The notes: generated from the sequence alone by a model not told the origin. A stretch of 64,000 bases of DNA from Polyangiaceae bacterium (GCA_020633205.1 JACKEB010000017.1:62001-126000); one strand, 5' to 3'; counted from the first letter of the stretch, positions 40,944-50,536 are shown. Translations and numbers: made by a program.

Positions 40944-43168
40944 TCAGGCAGGATCTCCACCGGAACGCCATTGAACGCCGCGTTGCCAGAGACGTCGAGC
41001 AGCGCAGGATCCGAGAGCACGTTGACGTTCACCCCCGGTCGCTCCCGCGCAACTGAAAGGCGCGCACCTTCGCTGGCGTGTCCCCATCCGTGCGGCAACG
41101 AAATAACGCCTGGCATGACCTCGTCCGACACCTCAATCGTAGCCTTGAGCTGTCCAGCCCGGGTCTTCAACGTAGTGCTCCGACCAGAGCTGAGGCCGAA
41201 GCGGGCCGCATCTGCCGGGTGCATCAACAGCGTGCAGCGGTCAGGGCCTTTGACCAACGCGTGGATGTTGTGCATCCAGGAGTTGTTGCTCCTCAGCTGC
41301 CGGCGCCCGATTAACACCAGGTCGGGGGCGCGCTCGCCGAGGCGGCCGTCGAGCTTCGCTAGCTCATTCGAAATCAGCTCGCTCCAGAGCTCTATCTTCC
41401 CACTCTTCGTCTCGAGGAACTCAGGCAGTCTCGGTCGAAGTGGTCCGAGATCGATGCCGTGCTCCGCTTGCTTTAGCCGCGCCAGGCTCAACCCATCAGG
41501 CCGCGCGCCAAAGCCATCTCCATAGGGGCCGAGTCGGAGAAAAAGATCGAGCACGCGCTGCGGACCAGGTTGCGCGCCGAGTGCGTGAGTTACGGCTTGG
41601 GCGTCAAGGTCGGAGAACCTTAGGTCTTTGCCAGAAATCTCCTGATTGATGAGCTGAGCGAGCAGGAAGTCGTCCGCAGCCTTCAGCTCCATCCGGCCTC
41701 CCATCAGTCCGGTGGCCAAGCTAAGCAGGATCTCCCACTCGTCCATCGCTCCCGAAGTACGGGGCAACGCGGGCGGAGAGAACTTGACAATATTCCGCAC
41801 GGATAACTGATAGAACGCCAGGTCGTATGACTCGCGTTCTAGTGGGGGCGGTGGCGGCAGGATCACGTGCGCATGACGCGTTGTCTCGTTCAGGTAGATG
41901 TCCACCGACACCATGAACTCGAGCCTCTCGAACGCTTCCTCGAGACGCGCACTGCCTGGTACGCTCAACAGGGGATTGCCCGCCATCGTGAGCATCGCCC
42001 GCACGCGGGTCTCCTCTGGTGCATCGAGGATTTCCTCAGCCAGCGCTGCTACCGGAAGCTCACCGAACGCTTCTGGAAGCCCCCGCACGCTGGTCCGCCA
42101 GCGTCCAAACCTTGCGCCCCTACCGGGCCCTGCAACCTTCAGCTGGTTGCCCCCACGCATCGCCGCGGGCTCCGGGAACATCACACCGCCTGGCCTATCT
42201 AGATTCCCGGTGACGATGTTGAGCAAGTCCACCGCCCAGCTCGCGAGCGTCCCCAACTCCTGACAGGTCGTGCCGATTCGACCATAGCAAGCGGCCGATC
42301 CAGAGGAGGCGAACTCCTTTGCAATCCGTCGAATCGTTTCCGCAGGAATACTGGTGCGTTCGGCAACGGCCTCGGGTGTGAACCCGGAAATGGCTTGCTT
42401 GACGTCTGACCACCCGTCGAGCCAAGGCTCCAGGTGCCCGAAGTCTATCAGTCCGATCTCCACCAAGGCGTTGACCAAGGCAAGCAGGAAGAATGCGTCA
42501 GTTCCGGGACGAATTGCGAGGTGCTCACTCGCCGCCCGGGCCGTCTCGGAGCGGCGAGGGTCCACCACAACGACCTTCCCGCGCTCTCGGATACCCTGTA
42601 GGCGAGCCTTCGCGTTTGGCGCCGTCATCAAGCTGCCGTTGCTAACGAGCGGATTCGCGCCCAGCACCAACAGATACTCAGTTCGGTCGAGATCGGGGAT
42701 CGGAACGCTGAGGCCACCACCGAACAGCAACGCGCAGCTGACCATCTTTGGCAGTTGATCGATCGAACTAGCGCTGTAGCGCTGCTTAGTGCGCAGAGCC
42801 CTGGTGAGCACCGGACCATAGATCATCGCGTGTAGGCTGTGCGCGTTCGGGTTGCCGGCATAGGTGCCTACCGAGTCATCACCGTAGCGCTTGCGTACAC
42901 TGTCCAGGCCTTCTATCGCGACGTCCAGCGCTTCCTCCCACGATGCCTCGCGGAAACTTCCGTTGGCATCTCGAATCAACGGGGTGCGCAGGCGATCTGG
43001 GTCATCCTGCAGCGCCTTCATTCCGAACGCTTTCGGACAGATATAGCCCGCCGAGAAAGGATCCGCGGAGTCACCAGCGACGCGCGTGACCTTGGTCCCT
43101 TCGCTCTCTACGCTGATCCCGCAGGTGGCCTCGCACAACGTACACACTCGATAGGTGGTCTTCTTCAC
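40940..43168 (-). CDS. Molybdopterin-dependent oxidoreductase (formate dehydrogenase/DMSO reductase family)
   Basis: The 742-residue protein starts with a 4Fe-4S motif (VCTLCEATCG, then YICPKA) and continues with the molybdopterin regions: TYAGNPNAHS, LVLGANPLVSNGS, VVVVDPRRSETA, LAIRPGTDAFF, and the C-terminal dinucleotide-binding strands VLIGRRQLRSNNSWMHN and ISLPHGWGHASEG. No Tat signal is present, so it should be cytoplasmic. GTG 43168 has GGAG 7 nt upstream. No electron-transfer subunit is adjacent. It lies between kdsB and a Kdo-transferase-like gene, which suggests a redox change of a sugar or lipid, but that is speculation. Confidence 0.88.
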   Translation of the reverse strand: MKKTTYRVCTLCEATCGISVESEGTKVTRVAGDSADPFSAGYICPKAFGMKALQDDPDRLRTPLIRDANGSFREASWEEALDVAIEGLDSVRKRYGDDSVGTYAGNPNAHSLHAMIYGPVLTRALRTKQRYSASSIDQLPKMVSCALLFGGGLSVPIPDLDRTEYLLVLGANPLVSNGSLMTAPNAKARLQGIRERGKVVVVDPRRSETARAASEHLAIRPGTDAFFLLALVNALVEIGLIDFGHLEPWLDGWSDVKQAISGFTPEAVAERTSIPAETIRRIAKEFASSGSAACYGRIGTTCQELGTLASWAVDLLNIVTGNLDRPGGVMFPEPAAMRGGNQLKVAGPGRGARFGRWRTSVRGLPEAFGELPVAALAEEILDAPEETRVRAMLTMAGNPLLSVPGSARLEEAFERLEFMVSVDIYLNETTRHAHVILPPPPPLERESYDLAFYQLSVRNIVKFSPPALPRTSGAMDEWEILLSLATGLMGGRMELKAADDFLLAQLINQEISGKDLRFSDLDAQAVTHALGAQPGPQRVLDLFLRLGPYGDGFGARPDGLSLARLKQAEHGIDLGPLRPRLPEFLETKSGKIELWSELISNELAKLDGRLGERAPDLVLIGRRQLRSNNSWMHNIHALVKGPDRCTLLMHPADAARFGLSSGRSTTLKTRAGQLKATIEVSDEVMPGVISLPHGWGHASEGARLSVARERPGVNVNVLSDPALLDVSGNAAFNGVPVEILPE

Positions 43169-43211
43169 AGCGACTCCAAGAACGCTTCCGGTTCGCAAGC
43201 ATAGCAGGCGC

Positions 43212-43976
43212 CTAGCGTTGCGAGTGTTCGGAGAGCAGCGCACGGGCGCGCTCTAGGTCTGCCGGAGTATCGATACCAGGAGGCGGCGCGCTGTCGACTG
43301 CACGGATCCTGATTGATATCCCATGGTGCAAGGCCCGCAGCTGTTCGAGTGACTCGCTGACTTCGCTCGGAGCTTCTGGCAAGTCGGCGAGTTGAATCAA
43401 CATGCCGACTCGGTACGCATAGGCGCCGATGTGCCGGAGATAGAACCCGCTGGGCGCGCGCTCCTCGGCCATCCCGCCACGAACCCAGGGGATCGGAGCG
43501 CGACTGAAGTAGAGCGCGTCGCCTCTCAGGTTGCAGACGACCTTCACGCAATGCTCACTGAAGATCTGGTCCCGTTGGTCAATACGACACGCAAGCGAGC
43601 TCATGCCAAGACTAGGGTCTTCAACCAGAGGTTCAACGAGCTGCCCCACGTAGGATGGGGGAAAGAACGGTTCATCCGCTTGGACGTTCACCACGATGTC
43701 ATCGGCGGGCCACGCCCGATGGCGCGCGACATACGCCACCCGCTCGGTCCCTGATCGCAGCTCGCTGGGTGTCATCAAGCTGCGCCCCCCAAACGCCTCG
43801 ACAGCGGACTGGACGCGCGCGTCATCCACGGCAACCCACACCTCATATCCCGAGTTCGATGCGGCGCTCCAAGTGCGCTGCAATAGCGGCTGACCCCCTA
43901 AATCGAGCAGAACCTTGCCAGGTAGTCGCGTGGATGCATAGCGCGCTGGGATGACGATGTGAACGTCGGGGCTCAA
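43212..43976 (-). CDS. kdsB: CMP-Kdo synthetase
   Basis: The 254-residue enzyme activates Kdo with CTP for lipopolysaccharide core synthesis. It has the signature IVIPARYASTRLPGK, ELRSGTERVAY, VVNVQADEPFFPP and YFSRAPIPW, with the last part LRHIGAYAYR. The TTG start overlaps the kdsA stop (TTGA) and has GGAAGAG 6 nt upstream, so coupling is likely. The length matches the family. Confidence 0.95.
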   Translation of the reverse strand: MSPDVHIVIPARYASTRLPGKVLLDLGGQPLLQRTWSAASNSGYEVWVAVDDARVQSAVEAFGGRSLMTPSELRSGTERVAYVARHRAWPADDIVVNVQADEPFFPPSYVGQLVEPLVEDPSLGMSSLACRIDQRDQIFSEHCVKVVCNLRGDALYFSRAPIPWVRGGMAEERAPSGFYLRHIGAYAYRVGMLIQLADLPEAPSEVSESLEQLRALHHGISIRIRAVDSAPPPGIDTPADLERARALLSEHSQR

Positions 43977-44848
43977 GCTAGCTCTTCCTCGAGGAAACGC
44001 TTGCGCTTGACCACAGCGTCAATCGCAAGCAGGTCTTCGAGCAGTGCCTTGACGCTGCCGAGCGGCCAAGAGTTTGGACCGTCGCTCAAGGCTTCGTCAG
44101 GTCGCGGATGCGTCTCGAGGAAGACACCCGCGACCCCCGCTGCCACGGCGGCCCTGGCCAGCACTGGTACCATGCGACGATCGCCTCCAGAACGGTCACC
44201 CATGCCCCCGGGCCGCTGGACGGAATGAGTCGCGTCGAAGACGACCGGACATCCCGTCAGCCGTAGCTCCGCGAGCCCGCGCATGTCGACCACCAAGTCG
44301 TGGTAGCCAAAGCTAACACCGCGCTCGCACACCAACAGCTGATCGTTGCCTGCCTGCCGAAGCTTCTCCACCACGTGAAGCATGTCTGAAGGCGCCAAGA
44401 ACTGGCCCTTCTTGACGTTGACTGGGCGACCCGCCCGCGCGACTCGCTCGAGGTAGCGAGTCTGCCGACAGAGAAACGCGGGAGTTTGCAGCACGTCCAC
44501 CACCGCGGCGATCTCTTCGAGTGGGCTGTCCTCGTGGACGTCGGTTAACGTCAGCACCCCAACCTCACTCCTTACTCGTTCGAGTGCCCGCAACGCCACA
44601 TTGAGGTCTAGCCCGCGGAACGAGCGACCCGAGGTCCGGTTGGCCTTCTCGAAGCTAGCCTTGAAGACGAGGCGCAGGCCAAGCTCGTCGCTCACCGCCT
44701 TGAGCTGTACGGCGGTTTCCAACACCAGGCTTTCGCTCTCCACCACGCACGGTCCTGCAATGAGGAAAAGCGGCGAACGCTGAGTGACTTCGAAGCCGCC
44801 TAGATGCACCTGGTGCCGGCCCTTTTGGTCGCACGAGGGATAGGCCAT
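43973..44848 (-). CDS. kdsA: 3-deoxy-8-phosphooctulonate synthase
   Basis: The 291-residue protein condenses arabinose 5-phosphate with phosphoenolpyruvate to make Kdo 8-phosphate. Motifs seen: FLIAGPCVVESE, VFKASFEKANRTS, LTDVHE, PVNVKKGQFLAP, and VFDATHSVQRPGG. I chose ATG 44848; a GTG at 44809 right before the core homology is an alternative. The frame is open to 45364 only as the antisense of the next gene. Its stop overlaps kdsB, the start of a Kdo operon. Confidence 0.95.
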   Translation of the reverse strand: MAYPSCDQKGRHQVHLGGFEVTQRSPLFLIAGPCVVESESLVLETAVQLKAVSDELGLRLVFKASFEKANRTSGRSFRGLDLNVALRALERVRSEVGVLTLTDVHEDSPLEEIAAVVDVLQTPAFLCRQTRYLERVARAGRPVNVKKGQFLAPSDMLHVVEKLRQAGNDQLLVCERGVSFGYHDLVVDMRGLAELRLTGCPVVFDATHSVQRPGGMGDRSGGDRRMVPVLARAAVAAGVAGVFLETHPRPDEALSDGPNSWPLGSVKALLEDLLAIDAVVKRKRFLEEELA

Positions 44849-44890
44849 AATCGGCGCATCCTGGGTGCGACCACCCAAGTGCCCGATGTC

Positions 44891-45574
44891 ATGGATCCAA
44901 TCCGCATCTTCATAGGCTACGACCCGTCGGAAAGCATAGCGTACCACGTACTCAGTCACAGCCTCCTGCGTTTGACGACCGGCCCACTGAGCATCACTCC
45001 ATTGTCGCTGCGTAGCGTGGAGGGGTTCTTCCAGCGACCTCGAGACCCCCGACAGTCGACGGACTTTGCCTTCACCCGGTTCTTGGTTCCCTATCTCTGC
45101 AACTACCAAGGCTGGGCGTTGTTCATGGATTGCGACATGCTGGCTCGAGCCGACGTTCGGTCGCTGTGGGCTCTGCGAGACGACAGCAAGGCCCTCCAGG
45201 TCGTGAAGCACGACTACACACCGCGCACCGAAACGAAGTTTCTGGGCAACGTCCAGACGCAGTACCCAAGGAAGAATTGGTCGAGCGTGATGCTCCTGAA
45301 CAACGCACGCTGTGCAACGCTCCGACCCGAGTTCGTGCAGGCTGCGAGCGGCCTCGAGCTCCATCGCTTCAAGTGGACGACCGACGAGCTAGTCGGTGAC
45401 CTACCCTTGGAGTGGAATCACCTCGTAGGCGAATACGCGGAAAACCCTGCGGCAAAGCTAGTCCACTTCACGCTTGGTGGTCCGTACTTCGAAGACTATC
45501 GGGGATGTGAGTACACGGAGGAGTGGTTCGCAGAGTTCGCGCGGCTCCGGCAAGGCTTGCAGGAAGATGGCTGA
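44891..45574 (+). CDS. Glycosyltransferase (GT8-like, DxD motif)
   Basis: The 227-residue protein begins IRIFIGYDPSESIAYHVLSH, has QSTDFAFTRFLVPYL, the metal-binding DxD in LFMDCDML, and WSSVMLLNNARC and LPLEWNHLVGEY. The pattern matches bacterial sugar transferases distantly related to GT8. It should use a nucleotide sugar in the cytoplasm, probably for lipopolysaccharide, as it is divergent from kdsA with only 42 bp between the starts. Its end overlaps a small gene by 8 bp. Confidence 0.85.
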   Translation: MDPIRIFIGYDPSESIAYHVLSHSLLRLTTGPLSITPLSLRSVEGFFQRPRDPRQSTDFAFTRFLVPYLCNYQGWALFMDCDMLARADVRSLWALRDDSKALQVVKHDYTPRTETKFLGNVQTQYPRKNWSSVMLLNNARCATLRPEFVQAASGLELHRFKWTTDELVGDLPLEWNHLVGEYAENPAAKLVHFTLGGPYFEDYRGCEYTEEWFAEFARLRQGLQEDG

Positions 45575-45788
45575 CGTCCTCGCTGGAGCCTTGTGCGGAG
45601 GGGGCGTGGCCGCACTCATTGGGCTCTCACGACGCAGCCGTTTGGCCGCGTTCGTGCTGGTCGGGGCGGTGCTCGGTGGCGGCTTAGTGCTGCTTCGTGA
45701 CAAGGGCGGAAGCACACCGCCTCCCGACATTAATTCCACACAGCAATTGTCCTCGGTTGTGTCTTCCCAGGGTGAGCGAGCCACGTGA
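45567..45788 (+). CDS. Small membrane protein
   Basis: The 73-residue product has hydrophobic segments (VLAGALCGGGVAALIGL and RLAAFVLVGAVLGGGLVLL) and a short polar tail. ATG 45567 has AGGAAG directly upstream inside the end of the glycosyltransferase gene (8-bp overlap), and the stop overlaps the next gene by GTGA. Function unknown; its place between coupled genes suggests it is real. Confidence 0.65.
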   Translation: MADVLAGALCGGGVAALIGLSRRSRLAAFVLVGAVLGGGLVLLRDKGGSTPPPDINSTQQLSSVVSSQGERAT

Positions 45789-46198
45789 AGATCAGCCGCC
45801 TTCAGCTGGTTGGCGTTGGCTGCGCGGCGCTGTACGTGCTGACAGCGTTCCGGGTCGGTGAAGCATTCCCATTCGCCCGCTTTCACATGTTCGACCATAT
45901 CCAGCCACGCGCCAGTCGATTGGTCGCTTTGCCTCCGGACGGTCGCCCCCATGAGGTGTCTGAGTTCGCCAACTGGGCGTGTTCACCAGCTCCAGTGCAC
46001 AACGACGACTGCTTCTCGAGCTACCCGGAGAGCGACGCGCGGGTGTTCAAGGAACTTCAAAGCTCCCCGACCGTGGACTCTCAGAAGCCGGCTGTTGCGG
46101 TCGCGGTGGCACGGCGAGAGATCTCCACGCCAGATCCCGAAGGCCCGGCCGTCATTCGCTACTGCCCGATCTTGAGCTGCACCGCACAACCTCGATGA
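45785..46198 (+). CDS. Secreted or anchored protein, partner of the following membrane protein
   Basis: The 137-residue product has an N-terminal membrane segment (LVGVGCAALYVLTAF) followed by FPFARFHMFDHIQP and a soluble domain with four Cys (ANWACSP, NDDCF, YCPILSC). GTG 45785 overlaps the previous stop (GTGA) and ATGA joins it to the next gene. It has no recognised family. The arrangement with a multi-helix protein suggests a two-part membrane complex. Confidence 0.72.
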   Translation: MKISRLQLVGVGCAALYVLTAFRVGEAFPFARFHMFDHIQPRASRLVALPPDGRPHEVSEFANWACSPAPVHNDDCFSSYPESDARVFKELQSSPTVDSQKPAVAVAVARREISTPDPEGPAVIRYCPILSCTAQPR

Positions 46199-47436
46199 CC
46201 AACGCAAGAAGCCACGAGGAAGGGACTTGGTACGCGAAGGCCATCGCCAGCGTCGCCGCATTCGACGTGGTGATCATGAGTCAAATCCCCTGGGGAGTGG
46301 CCCCCGCGGAGAACAGCGCCTTGCGCAGCCCATTGCTGCTGGGGGTACTCACTTGCTTTGCGTTGTTAGGCCTGTACCGATTCGCGAAGCGCCCCGAGTT
46401 GCTGCGTTGGGGCTCGCTTGCGCTGGGCTCTACTATTTGCCTCGAGGAAATCTTATTCCATGCGTACGGCGTTCACGAGGAGCCGTTCTACCAGCCCGCC
46501 AGCGCGGTGTTCGGTTGGCTCCTGGGAGTGGTCATCGCGCGGGGGCTCGCATACTACGATGAGCACCCACCGAGCGCGGGCGCGTGCCGAAGAGCGGGTC
46601 TAGCCGGCGCCGCGGCGATCGTAGGCGCCACGTACTTCAATGCAGGGATGTCCAAGCTACTCGCTGAAGGGTTCGCTTGGGGCTGGGACCCGAGCCACGT
46701 CCGGCTCATGACGCTCGCGCACCAGCCGCTCCCCCCCAACGGGCTCGACGAGATCGTCATCGGCTGGGTCGGACGCAGCCCGGCGGTAGGTCGCTTCGCC
46801 GCATGCTTCACCTTGGTCATCGAACTCGGCGGGATCGTGTTCGCGCTGTGCAGACGGCTCAGACCTCTAGCGGGCCTTGGCATCGTGGCTTGGCACCTCG
46901 GATTGCTCTACTCCACCGGGATCTGCTTTTACGGCGGGTTCGCGCTGATCGTGTGCCTGGGATTCCGTGGGGTTCCAAGCGCACTCGACCGCTGGATCGC
47001 CAAGAGCGGAGTAGAAGTTGCGAGCGCCCCGCGGGGGCGGGCAGCGCTAATCGGGGCGCTGCCGATTGCCACGCTTCTGACGGCCGCGGTGGTTGCCTTG
47101 ACCGGGTCCACCAAGCGCGAGCTCGCTAGCTCTGTCGTCGTCATCGTCCTCAGCCTGGTCGCGATCGCGAGCTTCCCCTGGTTGAAACTCCGGAAGGCTG
47201 GTGGCGCCGTCCAGGAGGTCGCCGCGACGAACGAAGCCGCCGAGCTTCCCGCAGTGCAACCTCGTGCGGCCTGGATGGTAGGCCTTGCTATTATGGCCGT
47301 GCTCACCGGCTTGTACAGGCTCTCTGGCCCGCCCCACACCCACGACTACTCGAGATTAGAGGGAGCGCGACCCGACGGGAGTACACCGAACTCGAGCGCA
47401 CCACCTCCTCCAAGACACCCGCACGGAAACAATTAG
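46195..47436 (+). CDS. Multi-pass membrane protein, HTTM/vitamin K carboxylase-like
   Basis: The 413-residue protein has about ten hydrophobic segments. ATYFNAGMSKLLAEGFAWGW and the following WDPSHVRLMTLAHQPL resemble the HTTM region of vitamin K-dependent gamma-carboxylase relatives, which are integral membrane proteins of mostly unknown function. The similarity is from reading only and I give it moderate weight. It ends in a Pro-rich tail. ATG 46195 overlaps the preceding stop. Confidence 0.72.
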   Translation: MTNARSHEEGTWYAKAIASVAAFDVVIMSQIPWGVAPAENSALRSPLLLGVLTCFALLGLYRFAKRPELLRWGSLALGSTICLEEILFHAYGVHEEPFYQPASAVFGWLLGVVIARGLAYYDEHPPSAGACRRAGLAGAAAIVGATYFNAGMSKLLAEGFAWGWDPSHVRLMTLAHQPLPPNGLDEIVIGWVGRSPAVGRFAACFTLVIELGGIVFALCRRLRPLAGLGIVAWHLGLLYSTGICFYGGFALIVCLGFRGVPSALDRWIAKSGVEVASAPRGRAALIGALPIATLLTAAVVALTGSTKRELASSVVVIVLSLVAIASFPWLKLRKAGGAVQEVAATNEAAELPAVQPRAAWMVGLAIMAVLTGLYRLSGPPHTHDYSRLEGARPDGSTPNSSAPPPPRHPHGNN

Positions 47437-47466
47437 AACACGGCGAGCCGTGTTGGTTGCGATTGC

Positions 47467-49152
47467 TCACGCCAACGCACTTGCCCTGAGCTTTGGCTCG
47501 CTGTTCATCACGCTGCGCTCGAGACCATCAAAGGTCGCGAGGCCGGAGCCGCTCGGGTAGAGTTCGGAGTAGTACTCCGACAGCATGCGAGCGGCCGAGA
47601 ACTTCGTCTCGCTCATCTCGATCGAGCAGCGCATCATCTGACGCCAGCGATGGGGCTGCTCGTAGTACGTCGGGATGACTTCTTGAGTCAGCACACGAAT
47701 CAAGTCCTCTTGATCGTGTGCGTCCTGATCGTCGCCTTCATAGCCGCCGCCGATCTGCCAACCGGTCACTCCGTGCTCACAACCCTCGGGCCACCAGCCA
47801 TCGAGCACGCTGCAGTTGAGCACGCCGTTCATGGCTGCCTTCATCCCACTCGTTCCCGAGGCTTCCATCGGGCGACGGGGATTGTTGAGCCAGACGTCGG
47901 CGCCGCGAGTCAGCGCTCTCCCGAGCTCCATGTCGTAGTTCTGGAGGAACACCACGCTCTGCGGATAGCGCTTGGCCATCTGCGCGATGCGCTCGATCAC
48001 CGCCTTGCCCGGCAGATCCCTGGGGTGCGCCTTGCCGCTGAACACCAGCTGCAACTTGCCGCTCTTGAGCAGGGGCTCGAGTCGACCCGAGTCCCCGAAG
48101 ATCAAATCGGCGCGCTTGTAGGTCGCCGCCCGGCGGGCGAAGCCGACCAGCAACTTGTCCACCGCAAGCTTCACGCCAGTGCGGCGCTCGACGGTGTCGA
48201 TCAACTCCCACTTCAGATCTTGATGGGCATCCCACAGGGAGTCCGCGTAGCTGTTGTGGATGCGCGAGTCTTGCCAGGTGCCCTGGTGGACTCCGTTGGT
48301 GATCGCCACGATGGGCGACGCATGGCGGACGTGCGCCCACATCTTGCGAGACGTTTCCCCATGGAGCTGAGCGACGCCGTTCGCGATACGCGAGAGCCGT
48401 AGGCCGGCGACGGTCATGCCGAATGGGTCGCCGCCGATGCGCGCGAGCTGGTCTCGAGTGAAACACCCGATGTCGGCGCCCTGCTCGAACAGGCGCGATA
48501 GGGGATGCACCTCGTTGCCGGCGACCACGGGAGTGTGCGTCGTGAACACGACTTGGCGCCTTACTGCTTTCCACGCAGCAAAGAAGTCCAAACCGGCGCT
48601 CATTTGCTCGCGGATCAACTCGAGCCCCGCGAACGCCGCGTGCCCCTCATTGAAGTGGTAGACATCGACCTCGTGCCCCAGAGCGCGTAGGAGCCGTACG
48701 CCGCCGACGCCGAGCAGCACCTCCTGCGCGACGCGGTCGTCATCGTTGCCACCGTACAAGCGCTGGGTCAGCCAGCGGTCCGCCTCATTCACGGGCTCGA
48801 GCAGGTAGAGCGGTGCGGAGCCGAAGAGCTCGCACTTGAGCGCAGTGATCGGGATCGCCTTGCCACGGATCTTGAGCGTGAACTCGATGCCAGTCGGCTC
48901 GAGTCCCTCGCGAGACGTCACCCGGTTCGTGTCCACCACCCGGCCGTCCTTGCCCAGCGACTGAATCGTGTAGCCTTGGTTCCAGAAGATGCCGATCCCG
49001 ATCAGAGGCACCTCTGCGTCCTTGGCTGCCTTCATCGTGTCGCCAGCGAGCACGCCGAGCCCACCGGAGTAGATGGGTAGCTTCTCGTCCAATCCAAACT
49101 CCATGCAGAAGTAGGCGACTCGGGGGGCCTGGACACTGACCGATTGATTCAT
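47467..49152 (-). CDS. glgP: Alpha-glucan phosphorylase
   Basis: The 561-residue protein belongs to the short alpha-glucan phosphorylases (GT35, TIGR02094-like): YFCMEFGLDEKLPIYSGGLG, YHFNEGHAAFAGLEL, FTTHTPVVAGNEV, NGVHQGTW, FARRAATYKRADLI, and EASGTSGMKAAMNG, part of the phosphorylase core around the pyridoxal-phosphate site. It releases glucose 1-phosphate from glycogen or maltodextrin. A strong Shine-Dalgarno (GGAGGAG) precedes ATG 49152. It lacks the N-terminal extension of longer members. Confidence 0.92.
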   Translation of the reverse strand: MNQSVSVQAPRVAYFCMEFGLDEKLPIYSGGLGVLAGDTMKAAKDAEVPLIGIGIFWNQGYTIQSLGKDGRVVDTNRVTSREGLEPTGIEFTLKIRGKAIPITALKCELFGSAPLYLLEPVNEADRWLTQRLYGGNDDDRVAQEVLLGVGGVRLLRALGHEVDVYHFNEGHAAFAGLELIREQMSAGLDFFAAWKAVRRQVVFTTHTPVVAGNEVHPLSRLFEQGADIGCFTRDQLARIGGDPFGMTVAGLRLSRIANGVAQLHGETSRKMWAHVRHASPIVAITNGVHQGTWQDSRIHNSYADSLWDAHQDLKWELIDTVERRTGVKLAVDKLLVGFARRAATYKRADLIFGDSGRLEPLLKSGKLQLVFSGKAHPRDLPGKAVIERIAQMAKRYPQSVVFLQNYDMELGRALTRGADVWLNNPRRPMEASGTSGMKAAMNGVLNCSVLDGWWPEGCEHGVTGWQIGGGYEGDDQDAHDQEDLIRVLTQEVIPTYYEQPHRWRQMMRCSIEMSETKFSAARMLSEYYSELYPSGSGLATFDGLERSVMNSEPKLRASALA

Positions 49153-49497
49153 GACGTCTCCTCCGGCCGAAGTAGTAACTCAATTCTGAGTCACTACAAG
49201 CTCAAACTTCCGGCGAGCCTCGCCCCACGCCGGGTGAATCCGTGTTTGATCTGGAATTTTCGGGGGTTAGGAGCGCCGCGGGAAACCGGAGCCAGCCGCT
49301 CGAGATGCTGCCCCTCCCCCCAAAATCCAGCTCTTCTCGCAGAAGACCGTGCGGAAACAATACCCTTCGAGCTGCGCGACGAGACGCCCATCGACCAGCT
49401 GTCCTAGCGGGATCCGCAAGGCAGCTAAAAACACCGTCTAGCGCGTTGGCATCGGCCCCGACGCGAGTCATGATGCGGGCCTTCGAAGAGCATCACC
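49153..49497. other. Divergent spacer of 345 bp
   Basis: Between the glgP-like gene and the PEGA protein gene lies sequence with no convincing ORF. It must hold both promoters; I see no clear paired -35/-10 elements. Only the glgP Shine-Dalgarno and a GAAGAG before ATG 49498 stand out. Confidence 0.5.
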
Positions 49498-50484
49498 ATG
49501 ATCAAGCACCGCACCGTTCTCGCCGCCCTAGGTCTCTCCCTTTGTCTCGGCTTCGCTTCGAGCGCACACGCCGGCGACAAAGCATCCGCAGAATCCCTGT
49601 TTCAGGAAGGCAAGCGCCTGATGGCGGAGGGCAAAACTGCAGAAGCCTGCCCCAAGTTCGAGGCCAGCCAAAAGGCGGATCCATCGCCAGGCACCCTGAT
49701 CAACCTGGCGGGTTGCTACAAGGCCCTGGGCAAGACGGCGTCCGCGTGGGCTGAGTACAAGTCCGCGGAAACCCTGGCACGGAACCGGGGTCGTGACGAA
49801 CAGCAGAATTTCGCGGCAAACGCCGCGGCTGAACTCGAGCCACATTTGTCAAAGCTCGAGCTCGTGCCCCCGAAGCCACTGGTCAAGGACATGACCGTAA
49901 CCCGGGATGGCGAGCTGATCGCTGCAGGGAGCTTGGGAACGCCCGTGGCGGTGGACCCAGGCAAACATGAGATCAAGGTCAGCGCGCCTGGTTATCGCCC
50001 CTGGACCACCACGGTGGAAGTGGGCCCCGATGGCGACGCACAAATCGTGCGCATCCCGGCGCTGAGCGCACTCCCGCCGGGCGAGACCGCAGATGGAACG
50101 GTGACGCCTGGTGACTCTGGGACCGGCGGACCTGGGATCTTGCCCTGGGTGCTGATTGGTGGCGGAGGCGTCTTCATGGGTACGGGGCTGTTGTTTGGAG
50201 TGCTGGCGAAGAACCAAGCTAGCGACGCCGAGAACGACCCGACGCTGTGCCCCAACAAGGAGTGCACGGCAGCTGGCCAGGACGAAATCGACAGCGCAGA
50301 AGGCAAAGCGCTGATCTCAACCATCGGCGTGGGCGTTGGTGCCGCTGCAGCCATCACGGGCGTGGTCTTGCTCCTGACCTCGGGTTCCAGCTCCAGCGCG
50401 AAGACGAAGCGCGGACAGTTCGCGACCGTTACGCCGGTGCTTGGACCTCGCACCAATGGAGTCTTCCTTTCCGGTAGCTTCTAG
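49498..50484 (+). CDS. TPR/PEGA-domain envelope protein
   Basis: The 328-residue protein has a signal peptide ending near SSAHA, a TPR-like helical part (residues ~28-110: SLFQEGKRLMAEGKTAEACP, NLAGCYKALGKTASAWAEY), then a PEGA-type strand domain (TVTRDGELIAAGSLGTPVAV, KHEIKVSAPGYRPW), a Gly-rich linker and two membrane segments (ILPWVLIGGGGVFMGTGLLF; the second near 280). This design is frequent in myxobacteria. It should sit in the periplasm, anchored in the membrane. Confidence 0.88.
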   Translation: MIKHRTVLAALGLSLCLGFASSAHAGDKASAESLFQEGKRLMAEGKTAEACPKFEASQKADPSPGTLINLAGCYKALGKTASAWAEYKSAETLARNRGRDEQQNFAANAAAELEPHLSKLELVPPKPLVKDMTVTRDGELIAAGSLGTPVAVDPGKHEIKVSAPGYRPWTTTVEVGPDGDAQIVRIPALSALPPGETADGTVTPGDSGTGGPGILPWVLIGGGGVFMGTGLLFGVLAKNQASDAENDPTLCPNKECTAAGQDEIDSAEGKALISTIGVGVGAAAAITGVVLLLTSGSSSSAKTKRGQFATVTPVLGPRTNGVFLSGSF

Positions 50485-50536
50485 CACTTGCCAGCATCGC
50501 CCTGACGGCTGCGCAACATTTCCACTTGGATTTAAT

